From contig MFLB01000034.1 in assembly GCA_001781445.1 (NCBI GenBank), positions 12,971-76,970 of the forward strand: a DNA stretch of 64,000 bases, given 5' to 3'. Shown piece after piece: positions 32,058-40,875 of the stretch. A model generated the notes under the pieces. It had not been told where the DNA came from. It worked only from the letters and a program-made list of their open reading frames with translations, and ran no database searches. Position 1 is the first letter of the stretch, and every line of letters starts with the position of its first letter. The position numbers were made by a program, and so were the translations under genes. The stretch is from Candidatus Kaiserbacteria bacterium RIFCSPHIGHO2_01_FULL_58_22. Lineage in GTDB: Bacteria > Patescibacteriota > Minisyncoccia > Phycocordibacterales > UBA2100.

Positions 32058-33536
32058 CTACGTCTTTTTGAAAAGACGCGGGCCCTCGGAAGTGTCTTCG
32101 ACGATATAGTCCAATTTCCGGAGTTCGGCGCGCAATGAATCCGCGTGTTGCCAGTTCTTCTCTTTTCGGGCCGCCTCGCGCGCCTCGAGGAGCGTGCGCA
32201 CGCGCCCGGGGATAGCATTGCTTTCCACCGGAGCGCCGAAGGTTTTTCGGCAGAGCGCTTCCGCCGCCGCGTCAGGTTTTGCAAGTCCGAGTCCCAATAT
32301 CCGGTCGGCGTCGAGCACGCCGGCGCGGATGTTCTCGCGGGAAAGGCCGCGCTCTTTTACCATCTCCCACAAGAGCGCCAGCGCCCCGGGAGTGTCCAGA
32401 TCGTCGTTGAATCGCTCGTGCAGTTTCTTCCGCCACGGCTCGGGCGCGGCCCCCGCCTTCTTTTCCGTGTCGACGAGCCGGCGAAGGCGCAAAAAGGCGG
32501 TTTGCGCGGCATCGAGCGCGTTCCACGTGAAGTTGGAATGGGTGCGGTAGTGCGAGCTCAAAAAAAGGTAGCGGAGCGCCATCGGATGGAAGCCTCTCCC
32601 GACGACTTCCGAAAGGCGGACGACGGCACCTTCGCGCTTGGCGATCTTTTCCCCCTCGATCTGGATGTGCGCGCGATGCATCCAGAAGCGCGCGAGGGGC
32701 CTCTTGCCCGTCGCGGCCTCCGATTGCGCGATCTCGTTGTTGTGATGTATCGGAATGTGCTCGACGCCTCCCGTGTGTATGTCTATCTGCTTTCCGAGGC
32801 AGGCGTTTATCATCGCGGAGCATTCGATATGCCAGCCCGGGAAGCCCTTTCCCCAGGGCGAATCCCAGCCTATCGCGTCTTTGCCGGAGGAGAATTTCCA
32901 GAGCGCGAAGTCGGTCGGGTTGCGCTTCGTCGCCTTCGTTTCTATGCGGGCCCGCTCTTTCAGATCCGCGAGGTTAGCGCCGCCGAGTACGCCATAGGCG
33001 GTAAGGCGGGACGTATCGAAGTACACTCCGTCTTCCGCCCGGTACGCGTACCCTTTTTCTTCGAGCGTTTGCACCATCGCGATCTGCGCGGGGACATAGT
33101 CGCTCGCGCGCGGAAAAACGATGCGCTCCGTGTCGACGTTGAGCGTCCGCACGTCTTCGAGAAAGCGCCGGGCGTAGCGCTCCGCCATCGTCTTCATGTT
33201 CTCAAGTGTAGGCGCAAGGCCCTCCCGGCGGAGGCCCGTGCTCATCTTGTCCTCTCCCTCGTCGGCGTCGGAAGAGAGGTGGCCGACATCGGTGATGTTG
33301 ACGACCTGCTTGACGGCGTAGCCGTTGTATTCGAGGGTGCGCCGCAGTACGTCGGCAAAGACGTAGGCGGAGAGATTCCCGATATGCTGGACGTCGTAGA
33401 CGGTCGGGCCGCAGTTGTACATGCGCACCTCGCGCGCGCGGGAGGGAAGCGTGAATTCCTGTTTCGATTTGCCGAGCGTGTTGAAGAAGAAGAGAGGAGG
33501 GCGCTTGGGCTTTCGGAATAGGAAATCGAACCACAT
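32058..33536 (-). CDS. cysS: Cysteine-tRNA ligase
   Basis: Charges tRNA-Cys with cysteine in the cytoplasm. The 492-aa class-I synthetase shows YNCGPTVYDVQHIGNL, with the zinc-binding Cys and the HIGN form of the HIGH motif; GWHIECSAM and HIPIHHNNEIAQSEA with further zinc ligands; and KIAKREGAVV at the KMSKS-like position (KIAKR, an unusual variant). The second ATG (33536) is preferred to 33545, which overlaps the -10 box. It is divergent from the Kef-type antiporter across 38 bp. Confidence 0.93.
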   Translation of the reverse strand: MWFDFLFRKPKRPPLFFFNTLGKSKQEFTLPSRAREVRMYNCGPTVYDVQHIGNLSAYVFADVLRRTLEYNGYAVKQVVNITDVGHLSSDADEGEDKMSTGLRREGLAPTLENMKTMAERYARRFLEDVRTLNVDTERIVFPRASDYVPAQIAMVQTLEEKGYAYRAEDGVYFDTSRLTAYGVLGGANLADLKERARIETKATKRNPTDFALWKFSSGKDAIGWDSPWGKGFPGWHIECSAMINACLGKQIDIHTGGVEHIPIHHNNEIAQSEAATGKRPLARFWMHRAHIQIEGEKIAKREGAVVRLSEVVGRGFHPMALRYLFLSSHYRTHSNFTWNALDAAQTAFLRLRRLVDTEKKAGAAPEPWRKKLHERFNDDLDTPGALALLWEMVKERGLSRENIRAGVLDADRILGLGLAKPDAAAEALCRKTFGAPVESNAIPGRVRTLLEAREAARKEKNWQHADSLRAELRKLDYIVEDTSEGPRLFKKT

Positions 33537-33543
33537 GGCGGTC

Positions 33544-33553
33544 ATGATATCAT
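33544..33553. promoter_or_regulatory. Shared palindromic -10 for cysS and the antiporter gene
   Basis: ATGATATCAT holds TATCAT on both strands, overlapping by two bases. It lies 7 nt from the cysS start (33536, minus) and 21 nt from the antiporter start (33575, plus). RNA polymerase could use it in either direction but not both at once. Confidence 0.65.
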
Positions 33554-33574
33554 GGTGGTTCGAACACGCGCCGC

Positions 33575-35284
33575 ATGGAATTATTCACCGAACTTAGCCT
33601 CATCATAGGGATCGCGACCGGCGTTGCCGCCTTGATGCGCCTCTTGCGGCAGCCGCTCATCATCGGGCACATTCTGACGGGCCTCATCGCCGGCCCCCTG
33701 CTTCTCGACCTCATCGGTTCCACGGAGACGCTCGCCCTGATGGGAGAGATCGGCGTCGCCATCCTCCTCTTTACCGTCGGACTGCATTTGAGTCCCGACA
33801 TCATCCGCACGTTCGGGAAAGTCTCCTTCATCACGGGGGTCGGGCAGGTTCTCTTTACCTCGATCGTCGGATACTTCATCGCGGCCATGCTCGGCTTTTC
33901 CCCCGCCGAGGCGTTCTATATTTCCGTCGCGCTCGCGTTCTCGAGCACCATCATCATCATGAAGCTCATCGCTGACAAGCGGGAGCTCGACGTGCTGTAC
34001 GCGAAGATCGCCATCGGATTCCTCCTCGTGCAGGACCTTATCGCGGTGCTTCTTCTCCTCGGCATACCCCTGTTTTCCGCTAGCTCTTTCTCTTTTGCGG
34101 AAGTCGCGCGGTTCATTACGACCGGGGCCGTTCTCATCGGCTTCGTCGCGCTTACGTCGCGTTTCTTCGTCTCGAAAGCAAACCGCTTTTTGGCGCAGTC
34201 GCAGGAATTCCTTTTTCTTTTCGCGATCGCGTGGGGAATAGGGATCGCGGCGCTTTTCAAGGGGCTGGGGTTCTCGCTCGAAAGCGGCGCTCTCATAGCG
34301 GGCGTGACGCTCGCGGCGCTTCCGGTGCGCCACGAGATCAGCGCGCGCCTCTCGCCCCTGCGGGATTTTTTCATCGTGATGTTCTTCGTCCTCCTCGGCT
34401 CGCAAATGCAGTTTGCCGATATCGGCGGGAGTTTGCCAGCCGCGATCACGCTCTCGCTCCTCGTCCTCGTCGGCAATCCGCTGATACTGATGATGCTCAT
34501 GGGCATTCTGGGCTACCGCAAAAAGACGAGTTTCCAAACGGGTCTCATCGTCGCGCAGATAAGCGAATTCTCCCTCATCCTCGTCGCGCTCGGAGTCTCC
34601 CTCGGGCATCTCGACCGCTCGATCCTTTCGCTCGTAACACTCGTCGGCCTTATTACCATCTTCGGCTGTACGTACCTCGTGCTGTATTCCGATCGGCTCT
34701 TTCACGCGCTCGCCCCGTTCTTGGGCATGTTCGAGCGCGCGAACGCGTTCGAACCTCGCGCGCGCCGGAGCGGCCATGCCGTCGTTCTCTTCGGATGCAA
34801 TCGCATCGGGCAGGATTTTCTCGAATCGCTGAAGGAGCTCGACCGGCGTTTTCTCGTCGTCGATCACGACCCCGATACCATAGCGTCGCTCGAGCGAAAG
34901 GGGATAGCGGCGGAATACGGCGATGCGGGGGATATCGATTTTCTCGAGTCGATCGACGTGTCCAGGCTCGAGCTCGCTATCTCGACAGTCCCGGATCCCG
35001 AGACGAACCTTCTCATCACCCGGAGCATACGCTCGCGCAACCCGGATGCCGTCGTCATCGTCATCGCGCACCGCGTGGGTGACGCCCTTTCGCATTACGA
35101 GGAGGGGGTCGACTACGTCATCCTTCCGCACTTTCTCGGAGGCAAGTACGCCTCGGAGATCGTCGTGAAGTTCGGGACCGACAAGTCGAAGTACTCAACC
35201 CTGCGCTCGCGGCATATCGAGCATCTCAAGGTCCGCATCGCCGCGGGGCACGAGCATCCGTATCCTTCCGCCGTCAAGCTGTAG
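33575..35284 (+). CDS. Kef-type monovalent cation:proton antiporter with TrkA-N domain
   Basis: CPA2-family antiporter, 569 aa. About twelve membrane helices (residues 1-390) include RQPLIIGHILTGLIAGP and GEIGVAILLFTVGL, typical of KefB/KefC-like transporters. A cytoplasmic RCK/TrkA-N domain follows (about 400-530) with GCNRIGQDFLESL, VVDHDPDTIASLERKG and YGDAGD, which bind nucleotide and gate transport. It probably exchanges potassium or sodium for protons. It is transcribed alone. Confidence 0.92.
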   Translation: MELFTELSLIIGIATGVAALMRLLRQPLIIGHILTGLIAGPLLLDLIGSTETLALMGEIGVAILLFTVGLHLSPDIIRTFGKVSFITGVGQVLFTSIVGYFIAAMLGFSPAEAFYISVALAFSSTIIIMKLIADKRELDVLYAKIAIGFLLVQDLIAVLLLLGIPLFSASSFSFAEVARFITTGAVLIGFVALTSRFFVSKANRFLAQSQEFLFLFAIAWGIGIAALFKGLGFSLESGALIAGVTLAALPVRHEISARLSPLRDFFIVMFFVLLGSQMQFADIGGSLPAAITLSLLVLVGNPLILMMLMGILGYRKKTSFQTGLIVAQISEFSLILVALGVSLGHLDRSILSLVTLVGLITIFGCTYLVLYSDRLFHALAPFLGMFERANAFEPRARRSGHAVVLFGCNRIGQDFLESLKELDRRFLVVDHDPDTIASLERKGIAAEYGDAGDIDFLESIDVSRLELAISTVPDPETNLLITRSIRSRNPDAVVIVIAHRVGDALSHYEEGVDYVILPHFLGGKYASEIVVKFGTDKSKYSTLRSRHIEHLKVRIAAGHEHPYPSAVKL

Positions 35285-35304
35285 TTTCGCGTGTTCCGCT
35301 ACGC

Positions 35305-35321
35305 TATAATGGCCCCTCGAT
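35305..35321 (+). promoter_or_regulatory. -10 box of the S41 protease gene
   Basis: Consensus TATAAT (35305-35310) lies 11 nt before the ATG at 35322. Confidence 0.65.
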
Positions 35322-36611
35322 ATGCCGGAAGAAGATAAAGAAGGCCGCCCCGTCCATCCTCGCCCAACAGGGGCATTGCCGTTCAGGGATGAGTGGCGCA
35401 TCCCGGCGCGCCTTGCGATCGCAGGGGGATGCATCGCGCTCGCCGTCGGTTTTGTTCTTGGAGTGGCGCTCGTTTCAGGCAAGGGAGCGGCGGCGCAACT
35501 TTCGGGCCCGCCCGAGGGCGTGGATTTCGATCCCGTGTGGAAGGCGTGGCGCATCATAGACGAGAAGTTCGTGCCGGCCGCTGTCGCGACCTCGACGCGG
35601 GTCGCTTCCTCGACCGAGGAGAGGAACGAAGCGCGCGTCTGGGGAATGATACAGGGGCTCGCGGAGTCGCTCGGCGACCCGTACACCTTCTTCCTTCCGC
35701 CCAAGGAGAACGAGATATTCGCGGAGGACATCAGCGGCGCCTTCGAGGGCGTCGGGATGGAAATCGCGGTGCGCGATCAGGTCCTCACCGTTGTTTCGCC
35801 GCTTAAGGGGACGCCCGCGGAGCGTGCGGGCATCAGGAGCGGCGATAGGATCCTCGAGATCGACGGCGTCGAGACGCGCGGCATGGACATCTCGACCGCG
35901 GTCTCGCGCATCCGCGGGCCGCGGGGGACGCAGGTCAGGCTTCTTGTCATGCGCGAAGGGTTCCCGGAGCCGCGCGAATTCGAAGTAACCCGCGAGGTCA
36001 TCAACGTGCCTATCGTCGCGACGGAAGCGCGTTCCGGCGTATTCGTCATAGAACTCCAGAGCTTCACGGCGAATTCGCCGGAGCTCTTCAGGCGCGCGCT
36101 CCGGGAGTTCGTCGAGTCGGGCAGTCGCAATCTCGTTCTCGACCTTCGCGGAAATCCGGGCGGCTATCTGGAGGCGGCGGTCGACATGGCGAGCTGGTTC
36201 CTGCCCTCGGGTAGGGTCGTCGTCACAGAGGATTACGCCGGGAACGCCGAAAGCGTCGTGCATCGCTCGCGCGGTTACGATGTGTTCAACGAGAACCTGC
36301 GCATGGTCATTCTCGTCGACCGCGGCAGCGCCTCGGCTTCCGAGATTCTTGCCGGCGCGCTTCAGCACTACGGTATCGCTACAATGGTGGGGGACAGGAC
36401 CTTCGGGAAGGGCTCGGTGCAGGAACTTGTGGAGATAACCGACGATACGTCGCTCAAGCTCACCGTCGCGCGCTGGGTGGGGCCGGGAGGCGAGCCGATA
36501 CCGCTGGAAGGACTCGTCCCGGATGTGCAGGTGAACATGACCGAAGAGGACCGGGAGGCGGGGAGAGACCCGCAGATGGAAAAAGCCGTTGAGGTAGTCA
36601 GTAGTCAGTAG
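35322..36611 (+). CDS. C-terminal processing peptidase (S41, CtpA-like)
   Basis: Membrane-anchored serine protease, 429 aa, acting outside the membrane on C-terminal tails of exported proteins. One helix (about 28-50) is followed by the dimerisation region, a PDZ domain (about 140-220, with AERAGIRSGDRILEIDG), and the catalytic domain with RGSASASEILAGAL (nucleophile Ser) and TFGKGSVQ (general base Lys). The last five residues, VVSSQ, come from the low-complexity repeat that follows the gene. Confidence 0.93.
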   Translation: MPEEDKEGRPVHPRPTGALPFRDEWRIPARLAIAGGCIALAVGFVLGVALVSGKGAAAQLSGPPEGVDFDPVWKAWRIIDEKFVPAAVATSTRVASSTEERNEARVWGMIQGLAESLGDPYTFFLPPKENEIFAEDISGAFEGVGMEIAVRDQVLTVVSPLKGTPAERAGIRSGDRILEIDGVETRGMDISTAVSRIRGPRGTQVRLLVMREGFPEPREFEVTREVINVPIVATEARSGVFVIELQSFTANSPELFRRALREFVESGSRNLVLDLRGNPGGYLEAAVDMASWFLPSGRVVVTEDYAGNAESVVHRSRGYDVFNENLRMVILVDRGSASASEILAGALQHYGIATMVGDRTFGKGSVQELVEITDDTSLKLTVARWVGPGGEPIPLEGLVPDVQVNMTEEDREAGRDPQMEKAVEVVSSQ

Positions 36612-36694
36612 TCTGTAGTTAGTAGAAAATAGTGACGAGAAAAAGAATTCAGGACCACTAACGACTAACTACTTTCTACCAACTATCTACTGTT
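36592..36694. repeat. Low-complexity AGTAGTC repeat with inverted arm
   Basis: Tandem AGTAGTC-type units run from the end of the S41 gene and are answered by complementary ACTAACTACT units ahead of rplI. The arms can form a long imperfect hairpin, probably a terminator. Related blocks occur at 37408-37450 and 37846-37929. Confidence 0.75.
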
Positions 36695-37138
36695 ATGAAA
36701 GTGATTTTCTTGAAAGATGTGGGTGGGGTCGGCAGGGCGGGGGAGGTGAAGGATATCGCCGACGGGTACGCGCTTAATTTTTTGATACCGCGGGGGCTTG
36801 CAAAACAGGCGACCACGGAGGCGCTTGCCGAGCATGCAAAGGTCCAGGCGGCGTTGGCGGCAGAAAAAGAAAGGCGCGAAGCAGATCTCAAGGAGGCGAT
36901 CCAACGGCTCCGCGGCGCGCGGATCGAGCTCAAAGTCAGGGCGACTGAAAAAGGAGGATTATTCAAAGCGATCGGCCCGAAGGAAATAGCGGATGCGCTT
37001 CATCAGCAAAAGAGCGTTTCCATCCCGGAGGAGGGGATCGCGCCGCTGGAGCCCGTCAAAACGACGGGCGATCACATAATAAAAATTTCCGCCTTGGGAG
37101 CGGAAACGGAGATACTGCTGAAGATCGTCGCTGTTTAG
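36695..37138 (+). CDS. rplI: 50S ribosomal protein bL9
   Basis: The 147-aa protein has the L9 N-terminal signature [36 protein letters not shown], the long connecting helix, and the C-terminal domain with [17 protein letters not shown] sequence ([13 protein letters not shown]). bL9 is missing in some CPR groups, so its presence argues against the Microgenomates. It meets rpmA tail to tail with a 4-nt overlap. Confidence 0.96.
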   Translation: MKVIFLKDVGGVGRAGEVKDIADGYALNFLIPRGLAKQATTEALAEHAKVQAALAAEKERREADLKEAIQRLRGARIELKVRATEKGGLFKAIGPKEIADALHQQKSVSIPEEGIAPLEPVKTTGDHIIKISALGAETEILLKIVAV

Positions 37139-37407
37139 AGGACGTCGACGATGGGGCGGCGGGCGGAGCGGCCGTCGAAGTCGGTCTTTCTTTTGTTGCG
37201 GAAGCGCACCGTGCCCGCAACGCGCGCGAAGAGCGTGTAGTCGCTTCCGACGCCGATGTTCCGGCCCGGCAATATCTTCGTGCCGCGCTGGCGCACGACT
37301 ATCTCGCCAATGGCCACTTTTTGCCCGTCGGCGCGCTTGACCCCCAAATACTTGGGATTCGAATCGCGGAGATTTTTCGCTGTTCCGCCCGCTTTGGTCG
37401 TTGCCAT
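37135..37407 (-). CDS. rpmA: 50S ribosomal protein bL27
   Basis: The 90-aa protein starts [24 protein letters not shown] and includes [21 protein letters not shown], the typical L27 core near the peptidyl-transferase centre. It shows no N-terminal extension needing cleavage. It is usually next to rplU, which is absent here. Its 3' end overlaps rplI by 4 nt on the opposite strand. Confidence 0.96.
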   Translation of the reverse strand: MATTKAGGTAKNLRDSNPKYLGVKRADGQKVAIGEIVVRQRGTKILPGRNIGVGSDYTLFARVAGTVRFRNKRKTDFDGRSARRPIVDVL

Positions 37408-37450
37408 AGAAAATAGTCTGTAGTTAGTAGCACGTAGTTAGTAGTTGAAA
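37408..37450. repeat. Low-complexity AGTTAGTAG repeat
   Basis: Repeats of GTAGTTAGTAG lie between the rpmA start and the next plus-strand promoter. Same family as 36592-36694. Confidence 0.65.
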
Positions 37451-37466
37451 ACAATACCAAGCCCCG

Positions 37467-37478
37467 TATCATGGAGCG
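37467..37478 (+). promoter_or_regulatory. -10 box before the 37479 gene
   Basis: TATCAT (37467-37472) ends exactly 6 nt before the GTG start. Confidence 0.65.
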
Positions 37479-37862
37479 GTGGTAAAGATACAGGAAAGTT
37501 GGCAGAAAATCAAGAATGCCTTGGAGGACGGGGTCGGGGAGTGGGGGGTTATCGCCATCGTGGTTTTGGTCGGATTTTCCTCGTTCGGTCTCGGGCGCCT
37601 TTCCGCGCTCGAGGGCGCAAAACCGGCTGTTTCGATACGGGAAGCGCAGACGGGAGCCGCCGCGCGCGCGCTTCCTCTCGGCGGCCTTGTCGTCGCTTCT
37701 CGGAAGGGGAGCGCGTACCACTATCCGTGGTGCTCGGGCGCTGAAAGTATCGCCGAGCAGAACAAGATCTGGTTCAAAAGCGAAGAAGCGGCTCGCAAAG
37801 CGGGATACACACCTGCCAAGAATTGTAAAGGACTCGGACAGCCGGCAGCTAGTAGCCAGTAG
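37479..37862 (+). CDS. Membrane-anchored protein with Ada-type zinc-binding-like domain
   Basis: A 127-aa protein: cytoplasmic helix, one membrane helix (about 22-42), then a small extracellular domain with VASRKGSAYHYPWCSGAESI and YTPAKNCKGL. Two Cys and nearby His resemble the metal-binding fold of Ada, often found in CPR as a stand-alone domain. A role in DNA repair is unlikely outside the membrane. The C-terminal PAASSQ is contributed by the repeat block that follows. GTG is chosen from the promoter spacing. Confidence 0.7.
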   Translation: MVKIQESWQKIKNALEDGVGEWGVIAIVVLVGFSSFGLGRLSALEGAKPAVSIREAQTGAAARALPLGGLVVASRKGSAYHYPWCSGAESIAEQNKIWFKSEEAARKAGYTPAKNCKGLGQPAASSQ

Positions 37863-37929
37863 CCTGCGGCCATGAGAAAATGCGCGCTATGCATCCGTGC
37901 TACAGGCTACCAGCTATAAGCTACAGGCT
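37846..37929. repeat. Low-complexity CTAGTAGCCAGTAGCC repeat with inverted arm
   Basis: AGTAGCCAGTAGCCTG units overlap the end of the preceding gene, and complementary CAGGCTACCAGC / CTACAGGCT units precede the exonuclease gene. A hairpin can form. TATAAG within the right arm may be the next -10. Confidence 0.7.
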
Positions 37930-38535
37930 ATGCTAATCGTTGACGTTGAAGCCTCCGGAGTGGAGTATCGCACGCACTCCATCGTTTCGGTGGGAGCGCT
38001 CGATTTTGCCAACCCGCGGAACCGTTTTTACGAAGAGTGCCGCGTGTGGGACGGAGCGCACGTCATGGACGAAGCGCTCGCGGTCAACGGCTTCACGAAA
38101 GAGCAGGTGATAGATCCGAAGAAGCAGAGCGAGGCCGATCTCATCCACGCGTTCCTAGACTGGAGCGACGGGGTCGCGGAGCGGACGCTCGCCGCGCAGA
38201 ACGTTTCCTTCGACCGGGACTTTCTCAAGGCCGCGGCGGAGAGGGCGGGACACACGGAGTGGCCGTTCTCGTACCGCACCATAGACACGCACACGCTCGC
38301 CTACATGCACATGGTAACGAGGGGGCTTCAGCCGCCAGTGGACTCCGTCAAAAAACATTCCGCGCTCGATCTCGACGCGACGCTCGAATACTGCGGAATC
38401 CCGAGCGAGCCGGCGCCGCACAACGCGCTCACGGGCGCGCTTTCGCACGCCGAGGTGATATCGCGTCTTCTGTACGGAAGAAAGCTCCTGCCGGAGTTCG
38501 ACGAGTTTGAAATACCCTGGCGAAATGTTTTTTGA
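37930..38535 (+). CDS. DEDDh 3'-5' exonuclease (RNase T / Pol III epsilon-like)
   Basis: A 201-aa nuclease of the DnaQ-like superfamily. The four acidic residues fit: Asp/Glu in IVDVEASG, Asp in NVSFDRDFL, and the HxxxxD group in HNALTGALSHAEV (the last Asp position reads as His/Glu nearby, so the DEDDh call is slightly imperfect). Substrate could be RNA ends or mismatched DNA ends. The ATG at 37930 is chosen over an upstream in-frame start inside the repeat. Confidence 0.75.
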   Translation: MLIVDVEASGVEYRTHSIVSVGALDFANPRNRFYEECRVWDGAHVMDEALAVNGFTKEQVIDPKKQSEADLIHAFLDWSDGVAERTLAAQNVSFDRDFLKAAAERAGHTEWPFSYRTIDTHTLAYMHMVTRGLQPPVDSVKKHSALDLDATLEYCGIPSEPAPHNALTGALSHAEVISRLLYGRKLLPEFDEFEIPWRNVF

Positions 38536-39052
38536 AGGTCGTTGGAACGATATGCGATACATTCGACGCCTTCTTACGTGGCTCTCGCTTTCTCTTATCG
38601 GGGTCGTGCATGTAATTCGGTATTGGCTCTCACGCTTTGCGGGAGCAGGGGAAGTGCAGGGAGTACGCATTATCCTCGTTCAGGAGCGCAGAGTGGTCCT
38701 AGTATCACACTGGTACGCGCCATGGGCGTGGACATTGCCGGGCGGCGGCGTCGAGCGCGGAGAAACACCGGAGCAAGCGGCGATACGCGAGGCACGCGAA
38801 GAAACCGGATTTGAGGTAAAGACTATTGCCGGCGAGATTGGCACCTACACCGGCTCGATGGGGAAGAGAGACAAGATAACGGTCTTCTACACGGGAGACT
38901 TCGAAGGCTCTCTCGCCCTCCGTCCTACCATCGAGATAATGGCGCGGAGCTGGTTCGACATAGACGCTCTTCCTGCCGAAGTGTCGCCCGCGAACCGCCG
39001 GCGCATCGAAGCCTACCGGGCGGGCGGGCGGGGAGAGCAGGGGCGGTGGTAG
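38525..39052 (+). CDS. Nudix hydrolase with N-terminal membrane segment
   Basis: A 175-aa Nudix-fold enzyme with the box GGGVERGETPEQAAIREAREETGFEV intact, so it cleaves a nucleoside-diphosphate-linked substrate. Residues about 10-35 are hydrophobic (LLTWLSLSLIGVVHVIRYWL), which is unusual for Nudix enzymes and would place it at the membrane. It overlaps the exonuclease end by 11 nt if ATG 38525 is used; ATG 38552 is an alternative. Confidence 0.85.
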   Translation: MFFEGRWNDMRYIRRLLTWLSLSLIGVVHVIRYWLSRFAGAGEVQGVRIILVQERRVVLVSHWYAPWAWTLPGGGVERGETPEQAAIREAREETGFEVKTIAGEIGTYTGSMGKRDKITVFYTGDFEGSLALRPTIEIMARSWFDIDALPAEVSPANRRRIEAYRAGGRGEQGRW

Positions 39053-39061
39053 TTGCGGTAG

Positions 39062-40042
39062 TTATCGGTCGTCCATCTCTTTTCCGCCGTGGAACTTTTC
39101 ATGTATGTCGCGCAGGCGTTTATTGGTGACATGCGTATAGATTTGCGTGGTCGCGACGTTCTTGTGGCCGAGAAGCTCCTGCACGCTCCGCAGGTCCGCT
39201 CCGTGAGAGAGAAGATCCGTCGCGTAGGTATGCCGGAGCGTGTGGGGCGTTACCTTTTTCGCGAGGCCGGCGAGAACCGCGCATTTCGAGATCATCATTT
39301 GTATGTAGCGGGGCGAGAGGCGCCTGTTTTCGGTTTTTTTCGACCGGTGGTTGATGAAGAGCGGATCGTGGACGTCGCGGCGGGTCGCGAGGTATGCACG
39401 CAGCCACTTGGCCGCGCGGGGGGAGATGAACACCGTTCTGACATATTTTCCTTTGCCCACGATGGAAAGCTCGAACGTCCGCGCGCCGTCCTCCTGCTTG
39501 AGGAAAGAGACGCGATCGGCGTCGAGCGCGGTGAGTTCCGAAATGCGCATTCCCGAAGAGAAAAAAAGTTCCATGATCGCGCGGTCGCGCAATCCGTTCT
39601 GCGTCGAGACGTCCGGTATCTTCAGCATGCGCTCCATATCCCGCGTGTCCAAGAAGGAGATTGTCTCGTCGGACTTCTGTTTGGCAAGCTTGATCTTCGA
39701 CGAAGGAAGAGACTCGATGTCGCGGTCGGCGAAATAAGCAAGAAGGGCCCGCAGGGCGATGAGGTAGTAGTTCTGGGACTTTTTGCTCAAGGAGGCGCCC
39801 ACGGGCGTTTTGTGCCCGCGGGCGAGGTAGAGGCGGTAGTCCCAAATATGCCGGGCGGTAAGCTCGCGGGGAAGCAGAGACTCTTGTCCGGTTTTGCGGA
39901 GCCACGTCGTGAACAGCTTCAGATACTGTCCGTAATTTTTCTGTGTATTGTTCGAAAGCCCTTTCTCGATCTCGCAGTAATCAAGGAACGGCGTTACGTA
40001 CGATGAGATTTTCTTTTGCGTCGCGGGGGAGGTGGGGGACAT
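39062..40042 (-). CDS. Tyrosine recombinase, XerC/XerD/XerA-like
   Basis: A 326-aa site-specific recombinase, most likely the single Xer that resolves chromosome dimers. The SAM-like N-terminal domain (FLDYCEIEKGLSNNTQKNYG) precedes the catalytic domain with Arg in SSGMRISELTAL, HTLRHTYATDLL with His and Arg, LGHKNVATTQIY with His and the nucleophile Tyr. Start at 40042 is preferred; an in-frame start 13 codons upstream is not conserved. It could also act on the 39-bp repeats, but nothing links them directly. Confidence 0.92.
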   Translation of the reverse strand: MSPTSPATQKKISSYVTPFLDYCEIEKGLSNNTQKNYGQYLKLFTTWLRKTGQESLLPRELTARHIWDYRLYLARGHKTPVGASLSKKSQNYYLIALRALLAYFADRDIESLPSSKIKLAKQKSDETISFLDTRDMERMLKIPDVSTQNGLRDRAIMELFFSSGMRISELTALDADRVSFLKQEDGARTFELSIVGKGKYVRTVFISPRAAKWLRAYLATRRDVHDPLFINHRSKKTENRRLSPRYIQMMISKCAVLAGLAKKVTPHTLRHTYATDLLSHGADLRSVQELLGHKNVATTQIYTHVTNKRLRDIHEKFHGGKEMDDR

Positions 40043-40194
40043 GAGGTATGACTGTGACGTTACTATTATTTTATACGGCAAGTATGGCAGATACCATTAT
40101 TCGCACAATATATGTAAAGCGAAATACGGGGATAAAGCCGCGCTCCAACTATTCTGACGCCTCTGACACCCAAACACTCTCCGCGTTGTTCAGG

Positions 40195-40206
40195 TACACT
40201 GCAGAG
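40195..40206 (+). promoter_or_regulatory. -10 box of the transglutaminase-like gene
   Basis: TACACT (40195-40200) ends exactly 6 nt before the ATG at 40207. Confidence 0.6.
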
Positions 40207-40875
40207 ATGTCAACGTCATATCGCGATCGAATAAAACGGCTTTTGACTCCCCCCGAGCGCCGCATGTTCCAAACTCTCGCGACGCCGCAGAAGGTCCAAG
40301 ACTATCTGGATACCCTTCCCATCAATTTCGAGGCTTCGGGGGAGACCTACATGGCTCCGAGACGCGTTTTGCGGGCCAAAACGGCCCATTGCTTCGAAGG
40401 GGCGCTTTTGGCCGCCGCCGCGCTCGCGTACCACGGGCAAAAGCCCCTATTGCTCGATTTCAGGACGATTCCCGACGATGAAGACCATGTGGTGGCGCTT
40501 TTCCGGCAAAACGGCTACTGGGGCGCGATAAGCAAGACCAATCACGCCATCCTGCGCTATCGCGAACCGGCATACCGAAGCCCGCGCGAGCTCGCCATAT
40601 CATTCTTCCACGAGTACCTGATGTGGGATGGCCGTAAATCACTGCGGGCGTATTCAAGGCCGTTTGACCTCTCGAAATTCGCGCCAGAGCGGTGGGTCAC
40701 GGCCGATAAGGAGTTGTTCTGGCTTGTAGAAGCGCTTGATAAGACCCGCCACTTCCCTACCGTTCCGAAAAAAAATCTCCGCACGCTCCGCAAGGCATAC
40801 AAAATCGAATTGCGCGCGATGAAGCTCGTCGAATGGAAGCGCAAAAAACGCCTACCCCGCAGTCGTCAGAGATAG
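40207..40875 (+). CDS. Transglutaminase-like superfamily protein
   Basis: A 222-aa protein that I recall as conserved in Patescibacteria. It opens with RIKRLLTPPERRMFQTLATP and has the probable Cys in RAKTAHCFEGALLAAAA and His/Asp in PDDEDHVVALF, matching the Cys-His-Asp triad of transglutaminase-like folds. No signal peptide. Function unknown; a protease- or acyltransferase-like role is possible. An ATG at 40048 would add 53 unconserved residues and cross the promoter. Confidence 0.8.
   Translation: MSTSYRDRIKRLLTPPERRMFQTLATPQKVQDYLDTLPINFEASGETYMAPRRVLRAKTAHCFEGALLAAAALAYHGQKPLLLDFRTIPDDEDHVVALFRQNGYWGAISKTNHAILRYREPAYRSPRELAISFFHEYLMWDGRKSLRAYSRPFDLSKFAPERWVTADKELFWLVEALDKTRHFPTVPKKNLRTLRKAYKIELRAMKLVEWKRKKRLPRSRQR

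Noticed and set aside
33581..35131. 516-codon minus-strand frame opposite the antiporter
   Set aside because: Extremely charged shadow sequence of a membrane-protein gene; no promoter and no family match.
36695..37407. Ribosomal protein operon
   Set aside because: rplI and rpmA are on opposite strands with overlapping 3' ends, so they are only neighbours.
36592..37929. CRISPR array
   Set aside because: Short units repeat, but they are contiguous low-complexity words without equal-length unique spacers, and no cas gene is near.
39062..40042. Integrase of the 9.2-12.5 kb island
   Set aside because: It is 27 kb away, carries full Xer features and fits the chromosomal dimer-resolution enzyme expected once per genome.
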